In this document: positions 34,598-42,892 of the stretch, in pieces | Position numbering within the stretch: position 1 is the first letter of the stretch | Layout: the number at the start of each line of letters is the position of its first letter | Source: Amycolatopsis bullii | GTDB taxonomy: Bacteria > Actinomycetota > Actinomycetes > Mycobacteriales > Pseudonocardiaceae | DNA length: 64,000 nucleotides | Direction: 5' to 3' | Assembly: GCF_014654205.1 (NCBI RefSeq) | Contig: NZ_BNAW01000001.1 | Location: 124,001 to 188,000, forward strand | The notes under the pieces: model-generated | Told to the model about the DNA's origin: nothing | Seen by the model: the letters and a program-made list of their open reading frames with translations, nothing else | Database searches by the model: none | Position numbers and translations under genes: made by a program

Positions 34598-36196
34598 ATG
34601 ACTGGGGAAGTCCGAATCGGTGATCAAGCCCGCGCGGCGGCCACCCGCACGCTGGACACGGCGTTGCGCGAAGGCCGGCTCGATCTGGCCGAGTACGAAC
34701 GCCGGGTGGTTCTCGTCCAGGCGGCCAAGGTCCGGAAGGACCTGACCCCGGCCGTCGCCGACCTGCCCGGCAGTTCCGGCCGCACCGGCACGAAACTGCG
34801 GGTTTCGGCCGCCGACCGGGAACGGGCGCTGGTGCGGCTGGCCGGCGCCCTGACCGACGGGCGCCTGGAAGCACGCGCCTACGCCGACGCCGAGGAACTG
34901 CTGAACCGGGCCGTCACCTACGCCGACGTCGACGCCGTCGTGGGCGACCTGGACGCCAAGGCGAGCCACACCGAACGCGACCAGGCCATCGCGCGCATCG
35001 AGGCCGCCGTCGCCGGCGGGCTGCTGGAGCCGGCCGAACAGCACGACCGCGTGGCCGCGGTCCGGCGGGCGACCACCGACGCCCAGCTGGCCGCCCTGGT
35101 GGCCGACCTGCCCACCGGTACGGGCCCGGCCCGGTCGCCGCGGGCGTCCCACGCCGACCGGGAAGCCGTTGTCGCGCAACTGCACGACGCCGTCGAGGCG
35201 GGCGTGCTGGACCTGCCGGAGTTCGACGAACGGGTGCGCGCGGTCTACGCGGCCCGGTTGCGCGACGAGCTGACGAGACTGGTGGCGGACCTGCCGCACC
35301 CGGAGCCGCCACCGGCTCCGCCGGCCGCCTTGCCACCCGCACCGCCGATCGCCCCGCCCCCGCGGCAGCAGCCGTCGTTCGGGACCGGCATGACCACGGC
35401 CAAGGTGGCGGCCGCCGGCTGGTTCGTCATGGTCGGCATCGTGGTCGTCCTGGGGGTGGCGGGGTTGACCGTCCCCGCCCTCGTGCTCGGGGCACTGTCG
35501 GCGATCGTGTTCGTCGGGATCCTCGTGTGGGCCAAGCGCACGGTGACCGCGGCGATGGAGGCGGAAAGCGCTCCCCACACCGGAGAGCCGTTCCTGCCGG
35601 CGGTCGAACCGTTCCCCGACCGGGGGCCGACGTGGGTCGACGTGGATCCGGCCGAGTGGACGCCGAAGGAGCGGGCACTGGGCCGGCACAAGGGCGACCT
35701 CGAATCGATCACGGCCCTGGTGCTGCCCGACGGCACGCCGGTCGCGGTGGTCGCCGACTGGGGGAACCACCTCCGGGTGCTGAACCTGGCGAACGGGAAG
35801 CCCCGGTTCCGGCTCACCGGCCACACCCAGCCGGTCAACGCGATCGACTCGATGGTCCTCGCCGACGGGACCCCGATCGTCGTGTCCGCGGGCGAGGACA
35901 AGACGATCCGCGTCTGGGACCTGGGACGCCAGACGTTGCTCCACACCATCACCGGCCTGGTCGAAGCGAAGGAGGCCGTGGTGTGCACGGCCCTGCCGGA
36001 CGGCACCCCGGTCGTGGTCGCCTGCGACTGGGAGCCGGGCAACACGTCGGTGTGGAACCTCCGGGACGGTTCCGAACTGCCGTTCCGGTTCGATCTCTGG
36101 GGAAAGCTCCTGAGCGCGGTCGCCCTTCCGGACCGGACCCTGCTCCTGGGGTTCTCCGACGAAGCCCGCGCGGCGGCGGTGCGGCAGCTGCGCTAG
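34598..36196 (+). CDS. membrane protein with four DUF1707 repeats and a WD-like domain
   Basis: 532 residues. Four DUF1707 (SHOCT-like) repeats occur at about 5-57, 67-119, 123-172 and 184-233, each with the pattern R/H-ADRE-x-L...DGRL...E(Y/F)-x-(E/D)R...VADLP. A proline-rich linker (234-258) and two membrane helices (about 268-289 and 292-312) follow. Then comes an incomplete WD40-like propeller of three to four blades (LTGHTQPVNAIDSM, SAGEDKTIRVWDL, NTSVWNLRDG). The start lies 6 nt after TATCCT (34586-34591). Single DUF1707 domains are common in actinobacterial membrane proteins; four in tandem fused to WD blades is unusual. Function unknown. Confidence 0.8.
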   Translation: MTGEVRIGDQARAAATRTLDTALREGRLDLAEYERRVVLVQAAKVRKDLTPAVADLPGSSGRTGTKLRVSAADRERALVRLAGALTDGRLEARAYADAEELLNRAVTYADVDAVVGDLDAKASHTERDQAIARIEAAVAGGLLEPAEQHDRVAAVRRATTDAQLAALVADLPTGTGPARSPRASHADREAVVAQLHDAVEAGVLDLPEFDERVRAVYAARLRDELTRLVADLPHPEPPPAPPAALPPAPPIAPPPRQQPSFGTGMTTAKVAAAGWFVMVGIVVVLGVAGLTVPALVLGALSAIVFVGILVWAKRTVTAAMEAESAPHTGEPFLPAVEPFPDRGPTWVDVDPAEWTPKERALGRHKGDLESITALVLPDGTPVAVVADWGNHLRVLNLANGKPRFRLTGHTQPVNAIDSMVLADGTPIVVSAGEDKTIRVWDLGRQTLLHTITGLVEAKEAVVCTALPDGTPVVVACDWEPGNTSVWNLRDGSELPFRFDLWGKLLSAVALPDRTLLLGFSDEARAAAVRQLR

Positions 36197-36705
36197 GCGC
36201 TGACCTGCCTCGCCCGGTGCTCGGCGACGTGCACCCGCGTGGCACACCGCGTCGAGCAGAACCGGCGGCGGCCGTTGCGCGAGGTGTCGACGTACGCCGT
36301 TTCGCAGCCTTCGCGGCTGCAGATGCCCAGGCGGTCCGGAGCCTCGCACACGAGGTGGGCCAGTCCGCCCGCGGTATAGGCGCGGACCCGGCCGACCGGA
36401 CCGGCGTCCTCGGCCGAGTAGTGCAGGTGGGGTGGCTTGCCGTCGTGGGTGGTGATGTACGGGCGGCACGCCGCTTCGGCAAGCAGCTCGTTGACCAGGG
36501 CCGGGCGGGCGGCGGCCTCGGCGGCGAACACCGGCCGCAGCCGGTCGGCCCACGCGCCGATCAAGGCCGCTTCGCCGACGGTCAGTGCCTCGATGGCGGC
36601 CATGCCGTTGCGGACCATCCCGTCGAGGAGCTCGCTCGCGGACCCGGCGTTGACCAGGTCGGCGGCCACCAGAGCCGCCGGGCCGCCGTAAGGGTTGAAG
36701 TGCAC
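36193..36705 (-). CDS. CGNR zinc-finger regulator
   Basis: 170 residues. The N-terminal region (HFNPYGGPAALVAADLVNAG) is the ABATE-type stress domain. The C-terminal zinc finger is LGICSREGCETAYVDTSRNGRRRFCSTRCATR, with Cx4C...Cx3C and CATR in place of the eponymous CGNR. Such proteins are thought to be DNA-binding regulators responding to stress. GTG 36705 lies 6 nt after TGTAAT on the minus strand. The divergent small zinc-ribbon gene starts only 25 bp away. Confidence 0.85.
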   Translation of the reverse strand: MHFNPYGGPAALVAADLVNAGSASELLDGMVRNGMAAIEALTVGEAALIGAWADRLRPVFAAEAAARPALVNELLAEAACRPYITTHDGKPPHLHYSAEDAGPVGRVRAYTAGGLAHLVCEAPDRLGICSREGCETAYVDTSRNGRRRFCSTRCATRVHVAEHRARQVSA

Positions 36706-36730
36706 TGAGCCATTACAGCACGATCGGGGC

Positions 36731-36895
36731 ATGAACCGGAACCGTTGCCCCCGCTGCGGCTGGCCGCTCGCCGAACTCCCCGAGACCGCGGCCCGGCCCG
36801 TCACCCACCGGCTCGACTACGTGCGCTGCGTCTGCGGCAGCTGGCTCGCCCGCTTGGACGGCGAAGTCGTCGGCGCCACCCGCTCGGCACCGTGA
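36731..36895 (+). CDS. small zinc-ribbon protein, 54 aa
   Basis: Short [21 protein letters not shown]... with a CxxC knuckle near the N-terminus and CVCGSW later, enough for one zinc ribbon. Codon use looks like its neighbours. It is separated by 25 bp from the divergent CGNR gene and may share its control region. No family recognised; the zinc ligands argue that it is real. Confidence 0.55.
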   Translation: MNRNRCPRCGWPLAELPETAARPVTHRLDYVRCVCGSWLARLDGEVVGATRSAP

Positions 36896-37203
36896 CTCGC
36901 CGCTCCCGCGCCGGCGAGCGCGCGGGAGCTCCCGGCGCGCGGCTCACCAGCGCCATCCGGCGAGCGCCGTGACTCAGAAGTCGAGCGCGCCTGCCATGCG
37001 CCTTGGCCGCCGATCGCCGCGGGCTCAGCAGCGCCACCCGGGCGGCACCGTGACTCGCCCTTCGCGCGGGCCGACCAGCGCCATCGGCCGCCGCTGCGGC
37101 TCAGAGGGCAAGTGCGCCCGCCAGGCGCCTTCGCCGCCGATCGCCGCGGGTTCATCAGCGTCATCCGGCGAGCGCCGTCTCTCAGAGGTCGAGTGCGCCC
37201 GCG
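36880..37203. repeat. degenerate repeat array echoing the recombinase 3' end
   Basis: Between the zinc-ribbon gene and the tyrosine recombinase, about 286 bp hold no gene. The unit TCAGAGGTCGAGTGCGCCCG, which is the last codons of the recombinase read on the + strand (37182-37201), recurs in altered form at about 36974 and 37101. The companion unit GCCGCCGATCGCCGCGGG occurs near 37010 and 37131. The unit CAGCGCCATCCGGCGAGCGC recurs at about 36951, 37032, 37078 and 37156. The array looks like successive imperfect duplications of the gene end. Confidence 0.6.
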
Positions 37204-38216
37204 GCGTTGTCGTTCCACTGGTCGACGCGGCGGATGTACTCGTACAGCGCCCGGCTGCCGCGGACCCAGCGGCCCTGGTCGGCGATCGCGAGGTCGTCGG
37301 CCCCGGCGCGGCGGGCCTCGGTGGCGAAGCCGGATCGCAGGGAGTGGCCCGTGACCGGGTAGGGCAGGCCCGCCCGGACGCCGGCCCGGGTGAGGATCTG
37401 GTTGACGCCGGTGGTGCTCAACGCGGGCTCGCCGACGTTGCCGTGCCGGTCGACGCGGCGGAACGCCGGCCCCTCGGTGATCCCCGCGCCGGAGCGCCAG
37501 GCGTGCCACGCCCGCACCGGGTCGGTGTCGGGGTTCTCGCGCCGCGGGACCACCATGTCGCCGGTGCTCTTGCCGTGCCGGACGGTCACCGCGAGGCCCC
37601 GGTCGTCGACCGGCTGCACGTCGGTGACCAGCAGGTTCGCCAGGTCGGAGCAGCGGGCGGCGATCGGGAAGCCGATCAGCAGCATCGCCCGGTCGCGGGC
37701 ACCGGCCAGGGTGTCGGGGCACGCACGCGACATGGCCCGCAGGTCGGCGAGGGTGACCATGGTGGCCTTGCCGCGACCGCGCTGGATGCCCTCCCGGGCC
37801 AGCCGCTGCCGGTATCCCTTCAGCGCCCGCCACGCGGCGCGGCTGGCTTCGGGATCGACGATCACCTTGTGGTGGCGCAGCCCGGCGAGCGCGCCGGTGA
37901 GCCGCCGCTCGATCGTCGAGGGCGCCGCCGGAGCGGCCCGCTCGGGCACTTCGGGCACGGCCCGTTCGTCCGGCCGCAGTGTGCGGCCGCGTTCCAGCCA
38001 CACGACGAACCCGGTCAGGGCGCCGATCGTCGCCGACAGCGGCGGGATCCCGGCTTCGGCGGTGTAGTCCTGCCAGACCTGCCAGTCCTGGGCGTAGGCC
38101 TTGAGCGTGTTGGGTGGCCGTTGCCCGTCGACGTGCCGGGCGGCGGCCTCGTCCAGCAGCGCCAGCCGCTCGTGGGCGCTCACCGCGGCGTCGGTCACCG
38201 GTTCCAGGTCGGGCAC
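37182..38216 (-). CDS. tyrosine recombinase / phage-type integrase
   Basis: 344 residues. An N-terminal SAM-like core-binding domain (about 20-130) precedes the catalytic domain. Catalytic residues visible: Arg188 ([12 protein letters not shown]), Lys216 (VRHGKSTG), His291 and Arg294 (GHSLRSGF), Trp317 (QGRWVRG) in the third-His position, and the nucleophile Tyr325 or Tyr327 (ALYEYIRR). The set is complete, so the enzyme is probably active. GTG 38216 follows TAACCT by 6 nt on the minus strand. No excisionase or phage genes adjoin. Confidence 0.88.
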   Translation of the reverse strand: MPDLEPVTDAAVSAHERLALLDEAAARHVDGQRPPNTLKAYAQDWQVWQDYTAEAGIPPLSATIGALTGFVVWLERGRTLRPDERAVPEVPERAAPAAPSTIERRLTGALAGLRHHKVIVDPEASRAAWRALKGYRQRLAREGIQRGRGKATMVTLADLRAMSRACPDTLAGARDRAMLLIGFPIAARCSDLANLLVTDVQPVDDRGLAVTVRHGKSTGDMVVPRRENPDTDPVRAWHAWRSGAGITEGPAFRRVDRHGNVGEPALSTTGVNQILTRAGVRAGLPYPVTGHSLRSGFATEARRAGADDLAIADQGRWVRGSRALYEYIRRVDQWNDNAAGALDL

Positions 38217-38249
38217 GCGCCGAGGTTACGGGATCTCGGTAGGTTCACG

Positions 38250-38276
38250 TGTCGATCCACGCGGGTGCCGTTCGTA
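38250..38276 (+). promoter_or_regulatory. candidate ECF42 promoter of the DGPF-sigma operon
   Basis: TGTCGA (38250-38255), 17 nt ending GCCGTT, then CGTA (38273-38276), 29 bp before the DGPF start. TGTCGA is the -35 described for ECF42 targets. Autoregulation by the sigma factor encoded here is inferred. Confidence 0.6.
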
Positions 38277-38304
38277 TCAGCGGTGGGACACCGAGGAGGA
38301 CGAA

Positions 38305-38649
38305 ATGAAGCAGTACCTGCTCAGCATCTACCAGCCCGACGGCCCGACCCCGCCGCCGGAGGTCCTGGACGGCGTCGTGCGCAAGCTCGACGCGCTCAAC
38401 GCCGACCTCAAGGCGGCCGGGGCCTGGGTGTTCGCCGGCGGGCTGCACCCACCGTCGACCGCCACCGTGCTGCGGGCCGCCGACGGCGACACCCTCATCA
38501 CCGACGGCCCCTACACCGAAGGCAAGGAACACCTGGGCGGGTTCACCATCATCACCGCGCCCGACCTCGACGCCGCGCTCGCCTGGGGTGGCCGGCTCGC
38601 CGACGCCGTCGCTCCGCTGCCCGTCGAGGTGCGGCCGTTCCAGGGATGA
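38305..38649 (+). CDS. YciI/DGPF-domain protein
   Basis: 114 residues, ferredoxin-like YciI-related fold. It begins [12 protein letters not shown] and carries the eponymous loop as [25 protein letters not shown] proteins are the constant genomic partners of ECF42 sigma factors; their biochemical role is unknown. GAGGAGG precedes ATG 38305 and the stop overlaps the sigma start (ATGA). Confidence 0.9.
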   Translation: MKQYLLSIYQPDGPTPPPEVLDGVVRKLDALNADLKAAGAWVFAGGLHPPSTATVLRAADGDTLITDGPYTEGKEHLGGFTIITAPDLDAALAWGGRLADAVAPLPVEVRPFQG

Positions 38650-39836
38650 GCGTCGAGGAGGTCTTCGCCGCGGAGTACGGCCGGGCCGTGTCGGTCCTCG
38701 TGCGGGTCTTCGGGGACATCGACATCGCGGAGGAAGCCGTGCAGGACGCGTTCGCCGAGGCGGTCCGGCGGTGGCCCTCGACCGGGCTGCCGCCGAGCCC
38801 GGCGGGCTGGATCATCACCACCGCCCGCAACCGCGCCATCGACCGGCTGCGCCGCGAGGCGGCCCGTGCGGACAAGCACGCCCAGGCCGCCCTGGTGCAC
38901 GCCGAGACCGAACCCGTGGAGGAGGGCGCCGTGCCCGACGAGCGGCTCCGGCTGATCTTCACCTGCTGCCACCCGGCGCTGGCCCGGCCGGCGCAGGTCG
39001 CGTTGACGTTGCGGTTGCTCGGCGGCCTGAGCACCGACCAGATCGCGGCCGCGTTCCTGGTCACCGAGTCCACGATGGCCCAGCGGATCGTCCGGGCGAA
39101 GAACAAGATCCGCGACGCGGGCATCCCGTACCGCGTCCCGCGGGACGCCGACCTGCCCGCGCGGCTGACCGCGGTGCTGGCCGTGCTGTACCTGATCTTC
39201 AACGAGGGCTACACCGCCAGCGCGGGGGAGGAGCTGATCCGCGCCGAGCTGTGCCGCGAGGCGATCCGGCTCGCCCGGGTTCTGGCGGGGCTGATGCCGG
39301 ACGAGCCCGAGGTGCAGGGCCTGCTCGCGCTGATGCTGCTGATCGACGCCCGCCGCGAGACGCGCACGACCTCTTCCGGGGAGGTCGTGCTGCTGGCCGA
39401 TCAGGACCGGTCGCGCTGGGACGCCGGCCTGATCGCCGAGGGCCAGGAGATCGTCCGTCGCTGCCTGCGCCGCAACCAGCCGGGCCCGTACCAGATCCAG
39501 GCGGCGATCCAGGCCGTCCACAGCGACGCACCGACCGACTGGTCGCAGGTCAAGGCGTTGTACGACCAGCTGCTGGGGTGGACGCCGACGCCGGTGGTGG
39601 CGTTGAACCGGGCGGTGGCGGTCGCCGAGGTCGACGGTCCTGCCGTGGCGCTGGCGCTGGTCGAGGACCTCGATCTGCCGCGGTTCCCGCTGTTCCACGC
39701 GATCCGCGCGGACCTTCTGGCCAGGGTGGGCCGGCCGGGGGAGGCGGCCGTGGCCTACGCGGCGGCCATCGAGCTCACGCGCAACGCCGCGGAGCGGGCT
39801 CTGCTGGAACGCAAGCGCGCGTCAATCCTGGGTTGA
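38646..39836 (+). CDS. ECF42-group RNA polymerase sigma factor
   Basis: 396 residues. Sigma2 ([38 protein letters not shown]) and sigma4 ([36 protein letters not shown]) are followed by a long helical, TPR-like C-terminal extension (about 190-396) with [12 protein letters not shown] and QAAIQAVH, diagnostic of ECF42. This group has no classical anti-sigma factor; the extension is needed for activity in studied members. It is paired with a DGPF gene upstream, and a second ECF42 lies at 45770-47047. Confidence 0.92.
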   Translation: MSVEEVFAAEYGRAVSVLVRVFGDIDIAEEAVQDAFAEAVRRWPSTGLPPSPAGWIITTARNRAIDRLRREAARADKHAQAALVHAETEPVEEGAVPDERLRLIFTCCHPALARPAQVALTLRLLGGLSTDQIAAAFLVTESTMAQRIVRAKNKIRDAGIPYRVPRDADLPARLTAVLAVLYLIFNEGYTASAGEELIRAELCREAIRLARVLAGLMPDEPEVQGLLALMLLIDARRETRTTSSGEVVLLADQDRSRWDAGLIAEGQEIVRRCLRRNQPGPYQIQAAIQAVHSDAPTDWSQVKALYDQLLGWTPTPVVALNRAVAVAEVDGPAVALALVEDLDLPRFPLFHAIRADLLARVGRPGEAAVAYAAAIELTRNAAERALLERKRASILG

Positions 39837-39902
39837 CGTTTCGAGGGGGGTCCTAGTTTTCGGATCCCCGAATCCGGCCCTCGTCGGCTCCCCGGTGAAC
39901 TA

Positions 39903-39939
39903 CCTAGTTCTAGGTTTGGATATGTGACCTTATCCAAAC
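39903..39939. promoter_or_regulatory. AT-rich island with nested palindromes before the coiled-coil gene
   Basis: The 182-bp spacer 39837-40018 is strikingly AT-rich for this genome. It holds CCTAG-TT-CTAGG (39903-39914) and GTTTGGATA-N8-TATCCAAAC (39914-39939), a perfect 9-bp inverted repeat, plus several TTCTA/TAGTT echoes up to 40000. It could be an operator, a centromere-like partition site or a recombination scar. Confidence 0.5.
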
Positions 39940-40018
39940 TCAGATCCTGTCCAGATCTTCTTTAGATTTTGAACAGATGGTTCTAGTTCTATTTAGAAGC
40001 TTTGATAGGGTCTCTGCC

Positions 40019-41092
40019 ATGACGGAGGACGCTGGTCAGGTGCGAATCTGCGAGTACCGGAGATGCGGAGCGCCGCTGCCGCCGGCTGTGGGGCGCGGGA
40101 GCCGCGCGCGGTTCTGCCAGGACGGCAAGACCTGGGGCCGCCGGAGCCTCAGCTGCCGTGACGCCGAGGCCGTGCTCTCGGACGCCGAGTCGCTGCGGGA
40201 GAGCGACACCGAGCTGGACGACACCGCCGTCACCGCACTGGCCGGTCAGGTCGACCGGGTGCTCGAACCGGCCCGCGGGCTCGTGGAAACCCTCGCGACG
40301 CTGCGGCACCAGCTCGAGGCGACGACCGCGACCGCGCTGGCCGAACGGGATGCGGCCCTGGCCGAGGCCGACGAACACCGTCGGCGGCGTGGCCGTGCGG
40401 AAGCCGAAGCCGCGCAGGCCCGGGACATCGCCGAAACTGCCGTGTCCGAAGCCGCCGCGGCGGAGCGGGAAAAGGTGGCCGCACTCGGGGAGCGGGACGA
40501 GGAGCGTGCCGCGAAGCGGGCTGCCGTCCAGGAGCAGCAGCGGGCCGAAGGGCAGCTGGCCGCGGTCCGCGACGAGCTCGGCCGCGTCGCCGACCGGGCC
40601 GATGCCGCCGCCGCGCTCGCCGGCGAGCGCGCCGCGGTGATCGCGACACTGACCGCCGAACTGGCGGCCGCCCGGACCGCCCTGGAGGAGGAACGCGGCC
40701 GCGGCCAGGCCGCCGCGGCGCGCGCGGAGGCGGCCGAAGCCCGGGCCGCGGCCGTCCAGGAACGGCTCGATGCCGCCCGTGAAGACCATGCCAGGGCGAC
40801 TGCGGCACAGGACGCCTCGCACGAAGCCGCGCTCGACCGGGCCCGCGCCGAGGCCGAGCGCCTGCGGTCCGGGTTCGACCAGCGGCTCGCCGAGCTGCAG
40901 GCGGGGCACGAACAGACCGTCCGGTCGATGCACGAAACCGCGACGAACCTCGGTGCCGAACTGCGGACCGCGTCCGGCCGGGCCGAGGCCGCCGAGCGCG
41001 AGCTGTCGCGGGTGCTCGGCGTTCTGCGTGAGGCGCCGGAGCTCCCGCAAGCACTTAAGCAGCTGCTTGACCGATTGCCGGAGCGGAGTTAA
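40019..41092 (+). CDS. zinc-ribbon protein with long coiled coil, unknown function
   Basis: 357 residues. The N-terminus has four cysteines (Cys11, Cys16, Cys33, Cys46; RICEYRRCGAPLP, ARFCQDGK, SLSCRDAEA), suggesting a small zinc-binding DNA- or protein-recognition head. Residues about 80-340 are almost continuous Ala/Glu/Arg heptads, a long coiled coil. The head-plus-rod layout recalls plasmid KfrA-type proteins, but I see no sequence identity to claim. The upstream island is AT-rich with palindromes. The gene end carries the promoter of the next ArsR gene. Confidence 0.7.
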   Translation: MTEDAGQVRICEYRRCGAPLPPAVGRGSRARFCQDGKTWGRRSLSCRDAEAVLSDAESLRESDTELDDTAVTALAGQVDRVLEPARGLVETLATLRHQLEATTATALAERDAALAEADEHRRRRGRAEAEAAQARDIAETAVSEAAAAEREKVAALGERDEERAAKRAAVQEQQRAEGQLAAVRDELGRVADRADAAAALAGERAAVIATLTAELAAARTALEEERGRGQAAAARAEAAEARAAAVQERLDAAREDHARATAAQDASHEAALDRARAEAERLRSGFDQRLAELQAGHEQTVRSMHETATNLGAELRTASGRAEAAERELSRVLGVLREAPELPQALKQLLDRLPERS

Positions 41093-41094
41093 CT
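41067..41094 (+). promoter_or_regulatory. TTGACC-16-TTAACT promoter of the ArsR-AHSA1 pair
   Basis: TTGACC (41067-41072) lies in the last codons of the coiled-coil gene and TTAACT (41089-41094) overlaps its stop. GTG 41102 is 7 nt further, so the mRNA should be leaderless. TTAAGTAAGTGCTTAA (41094-41109) is an imperfect palindrome over the start, a plausible ArsR operator. Confidence 0.65.
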
Positions 41095-41101
41095 TAAGTA
41101 A

Positions 41102-41452
41102 GTGCTTAACCATGAGGAGTCGCTGGACCTGCTGTTCCGCGCCCTGGGTGACCGGACGCGGCGGGCGCTGGTGCAGCGGCTGGTGCGCGGGCCGGCGTCG
41201 GTCAGTGAGCTGGCCGAGCCGCTGACCATGTCGCTGGCCGCGGTCGTGCAGCACCTGCAGGTGCTGGAAACCGCCGGGATCGTGCGGTCGGAGAAGGTCG
41301 GCCGCGTGCGCACCTGCCGGATCGAACCGGCGGTGCTGCGCGCGGGCGAGCAGTGGCTGGGACGTCAGCGCACCACGTGGGAGAGCAGGCTCGACCGGCT
41401 CGGCGACTTCCTCGCCGACCCGCCCGGAACGTCGGAAGGGAGCACGTCATGA
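41102..41452 (+). CDS. ArsR-family repressor
   Basis: 116 residues, winged helix (LDLLFRALGDRTRRALVQRLVRGPASVSELAEPL, SLAAVVQHLQVLETAGIVRSEKVGRVRTCRI). No metal-binding motif. GTG 41102 follows the -10 box by 7 nt. Its stop overlaps the AHSA1 start as ATGA. It presumably represses its own two-gene operon through the TTAAG...CTTAA palindrome. Confidence 0.9.
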   Translation: MLNHEESLDLLFRALGDRTRRALVQRLVRGPASVSELAEPLTMSLAAVVQHLQVLETAGIVRSEKVGRVRTCRIEPAVLRAGEQWLGRQRTTWESRLDRLGDFLADPPGTSEGSTS

Positions 41453-41880
41453 CCGTCCTGCACAGCACGTTCAGCCTGGAGCGCACCTACTGGGAGCCGC
41501 CGGAGCGGGTGTTCGCGGCCTGGGCGGACCCGGCCGCCAAGCAGCGCTGGTTCGCTTCCGAGGCGCCCCACGAGCTGGACTTCCGCGTCGGCGGCCGGGA
41601 AACCGTCGAAGGCCGCACCCCCGGCGGCGGGCCGCTGAAGTTCGTCGCGACCTACCACGACATCGTGCCCGAGCAGCGGATCGTCTTCTCCGGCACGCTC
41701 ACCGGCGACGGCTCGCTGGCGACCGTGTCGACCACGACCGTGGAGCTGTTCGCCGAAGGGGACGGCACCCGGCTGGTGCTCACCGAGCAGGACACGTTCC
41801 TCGACGGCGCAGAGAAGCCGGAGTGGCGCGAGCAGGGCACGGGCGACTGGCTCGACCGGCTCGGTGCCGAACTGAAGTAA
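41449..41880 (+). CDS. SRPBCC/AHSA1-family protein
   Basis: 143 residues, Bet v 1-like fold: FSLERTYWEPPERVFAAWADPAAKQRWF, LDFRVGGRETVEGRTPGG and a C-terminal helix ending GDWLDRLGAEL. Coupled by ATGA to the ArsR repressor upstream; second of three such pairs in the window. Likely binds a hydrophobic ligand; role unknown. Confidence 0.9.
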   Translation: MTVLHSTFSLERTYWEPPERVFAAWADPAAKQRWFASEAPHELDFRVGGRETVEGRTPGGGPLKFVATYHDIVPEQRIVFSGTLTGDGSLATVSTTTVELFAEGDGTRLVLTEQDTFLDGAEKPEWREQGTGDWLDRLGAELK

Positions 41881-41883
41881 CGC

Positions 41884-42810
41884 CTACCGGGTCCGGTAGT
41901 GCTGCGGGCTGGCGCCGAACTCGCGTTTGAACGCGGCGCTGAGGGCGAACGCGCTGCCGTAGCCGACCTGGCGGGCGATCGAGGCGATCGTCGTCTCCGG
42001 GTGCTGGCGCAGCAGGTCCGCGGCCAGCGCGAGCCGCCAGCCGGTCAGGTACGCCATCGGGGTCTCGCCCACCGCGGCCGCGAACCGGCGGGCGAACGCG
42101 GCCCGGGACACCCCGACGTCGGCCGCGAGCTTGGCGACCGTCCACGGCTCGGCCGGCTGGTGCTGCAGCAGCCGCAGGGCCTGGCCGACGACCGGGTCCT
42201 CGTGCGCCCGGTACCACGCCGGTGCGCTGGTGTCCGGCCGGTCGAACCAGGCGCGCAGCGCGGCGATGAGCAGCAGGTCCAGCAGCCGGCCGAGGACGGC
42301 TTCCTGGCCGGGGACGTCCTTGCCGATCTCGGTGGCGAGCAGCCCGGCGAGCGGGGTGGGCCAGTCGGCCGCGCGCAGCACGATCAGTGCGGGCAGCGCG
42401 GCGAGGAGTTTCCGGCTGATTTCGCCTTCCATGCCGTAGGTGCCGGTGAGCAGCACGACCGGGCCGCCGGTGCCCCAGGTGCGGACGCCGAGGTCGGCGT
42501 AGGCGCTCAGGTGCCCGCCGTCGGGGGTGCGGCACTCCTGGCCGGGCAGGATCAGCGCCTGCGGCGGGGTTGCGGGGTGGTCGGCGACCAGGTACGGGTC
42601 CGGGCCGCGGGTGATCGCGACGTCGCCTTCGCCCAGCAAGATGCCTTCGCCGCCGTCGGGCACGATCCACGCTTCGCCGCGGACCACCGTCACCACGGTC
42701 AGTGGCGCCCGGTCTTCGATGCGCAGCGCCCACGGCGGGGTCAGCACCGAGCGCAGCAGGAACGCGCCGTGGGCGCGAGGGCCGTCGAGGAGGGCGGCGA
42801 GCGGGTCCAT
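41884..42810 (-). CDS. AraC-family regulator with cupin_6 sensor
   Basis: 308 residues. The N-terminal cupin (WALRIEDRAPLTVVTVVRGEAWIVPDGG...GEGDVAITRG) is typical of AraC_binding_2/cupin_6 proteins. C-terminal HTH pair: TVAKLAADVGVSRAAFARRFAAAVGETPMAYL and IASIARQVGYGSAFALSAAFKREFG. It is divergent, with 82 bp spacing, from the NmrA-like gene, which it probably controls, as is common for this group. Confidence 0.9.
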   Translation of the reverse strand: MDPLAALLDGPRAHGAFLLRSVLTPPWALRIEDRAPLTVVTVVRGEAWIVPDGGEGILLGEGDVAITRGPDPYLVADHPATPPQALILPGQECRTPDGGHLSAYADLGVRTWGTGGPVVLLTGTYGMEGEISRKLLAALPALIVLRAADWPTPLAGLLATEIGKDVPGQEAVLGRLLDLLLIAALRAWFDRPDTSAPAWYRAHEDPVVGQALRLLQHQPAEPWTVAKLAADVGVSRAAFARRFAAAVGETPMAYLTGWRLALAADLLRQHPETTIASIARQVGYGSAFALSAAFKREFGASPQHYRTR

Positions 42811-42892
42811 GCCGTTGATCGTAGACGCTGGAACATGCGATCAAGGCTTTGAACCATGGAGAGTCTTACTGGACGCCGGTTGACTGATCGGC

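Noticed and set aside
32267..36553. 1428-codon open frame on the minus strand
   Set aside because: It runs antisense to five recognisable genes and translates to Arg/Pro/Gly-rich sequence, a product of high-GC third positions.
36880..37203. CRISPR array
   Set aside because: Repeats are degenerate, irregularly spaced and resemble the adjacent gene end; no cas genes.
36731..41092. Prophage or integrative conjugative element
   Set aside because: Only one recombinase is present; no excisionase, replication, conjugation or capsid genes, and no clear att pair.
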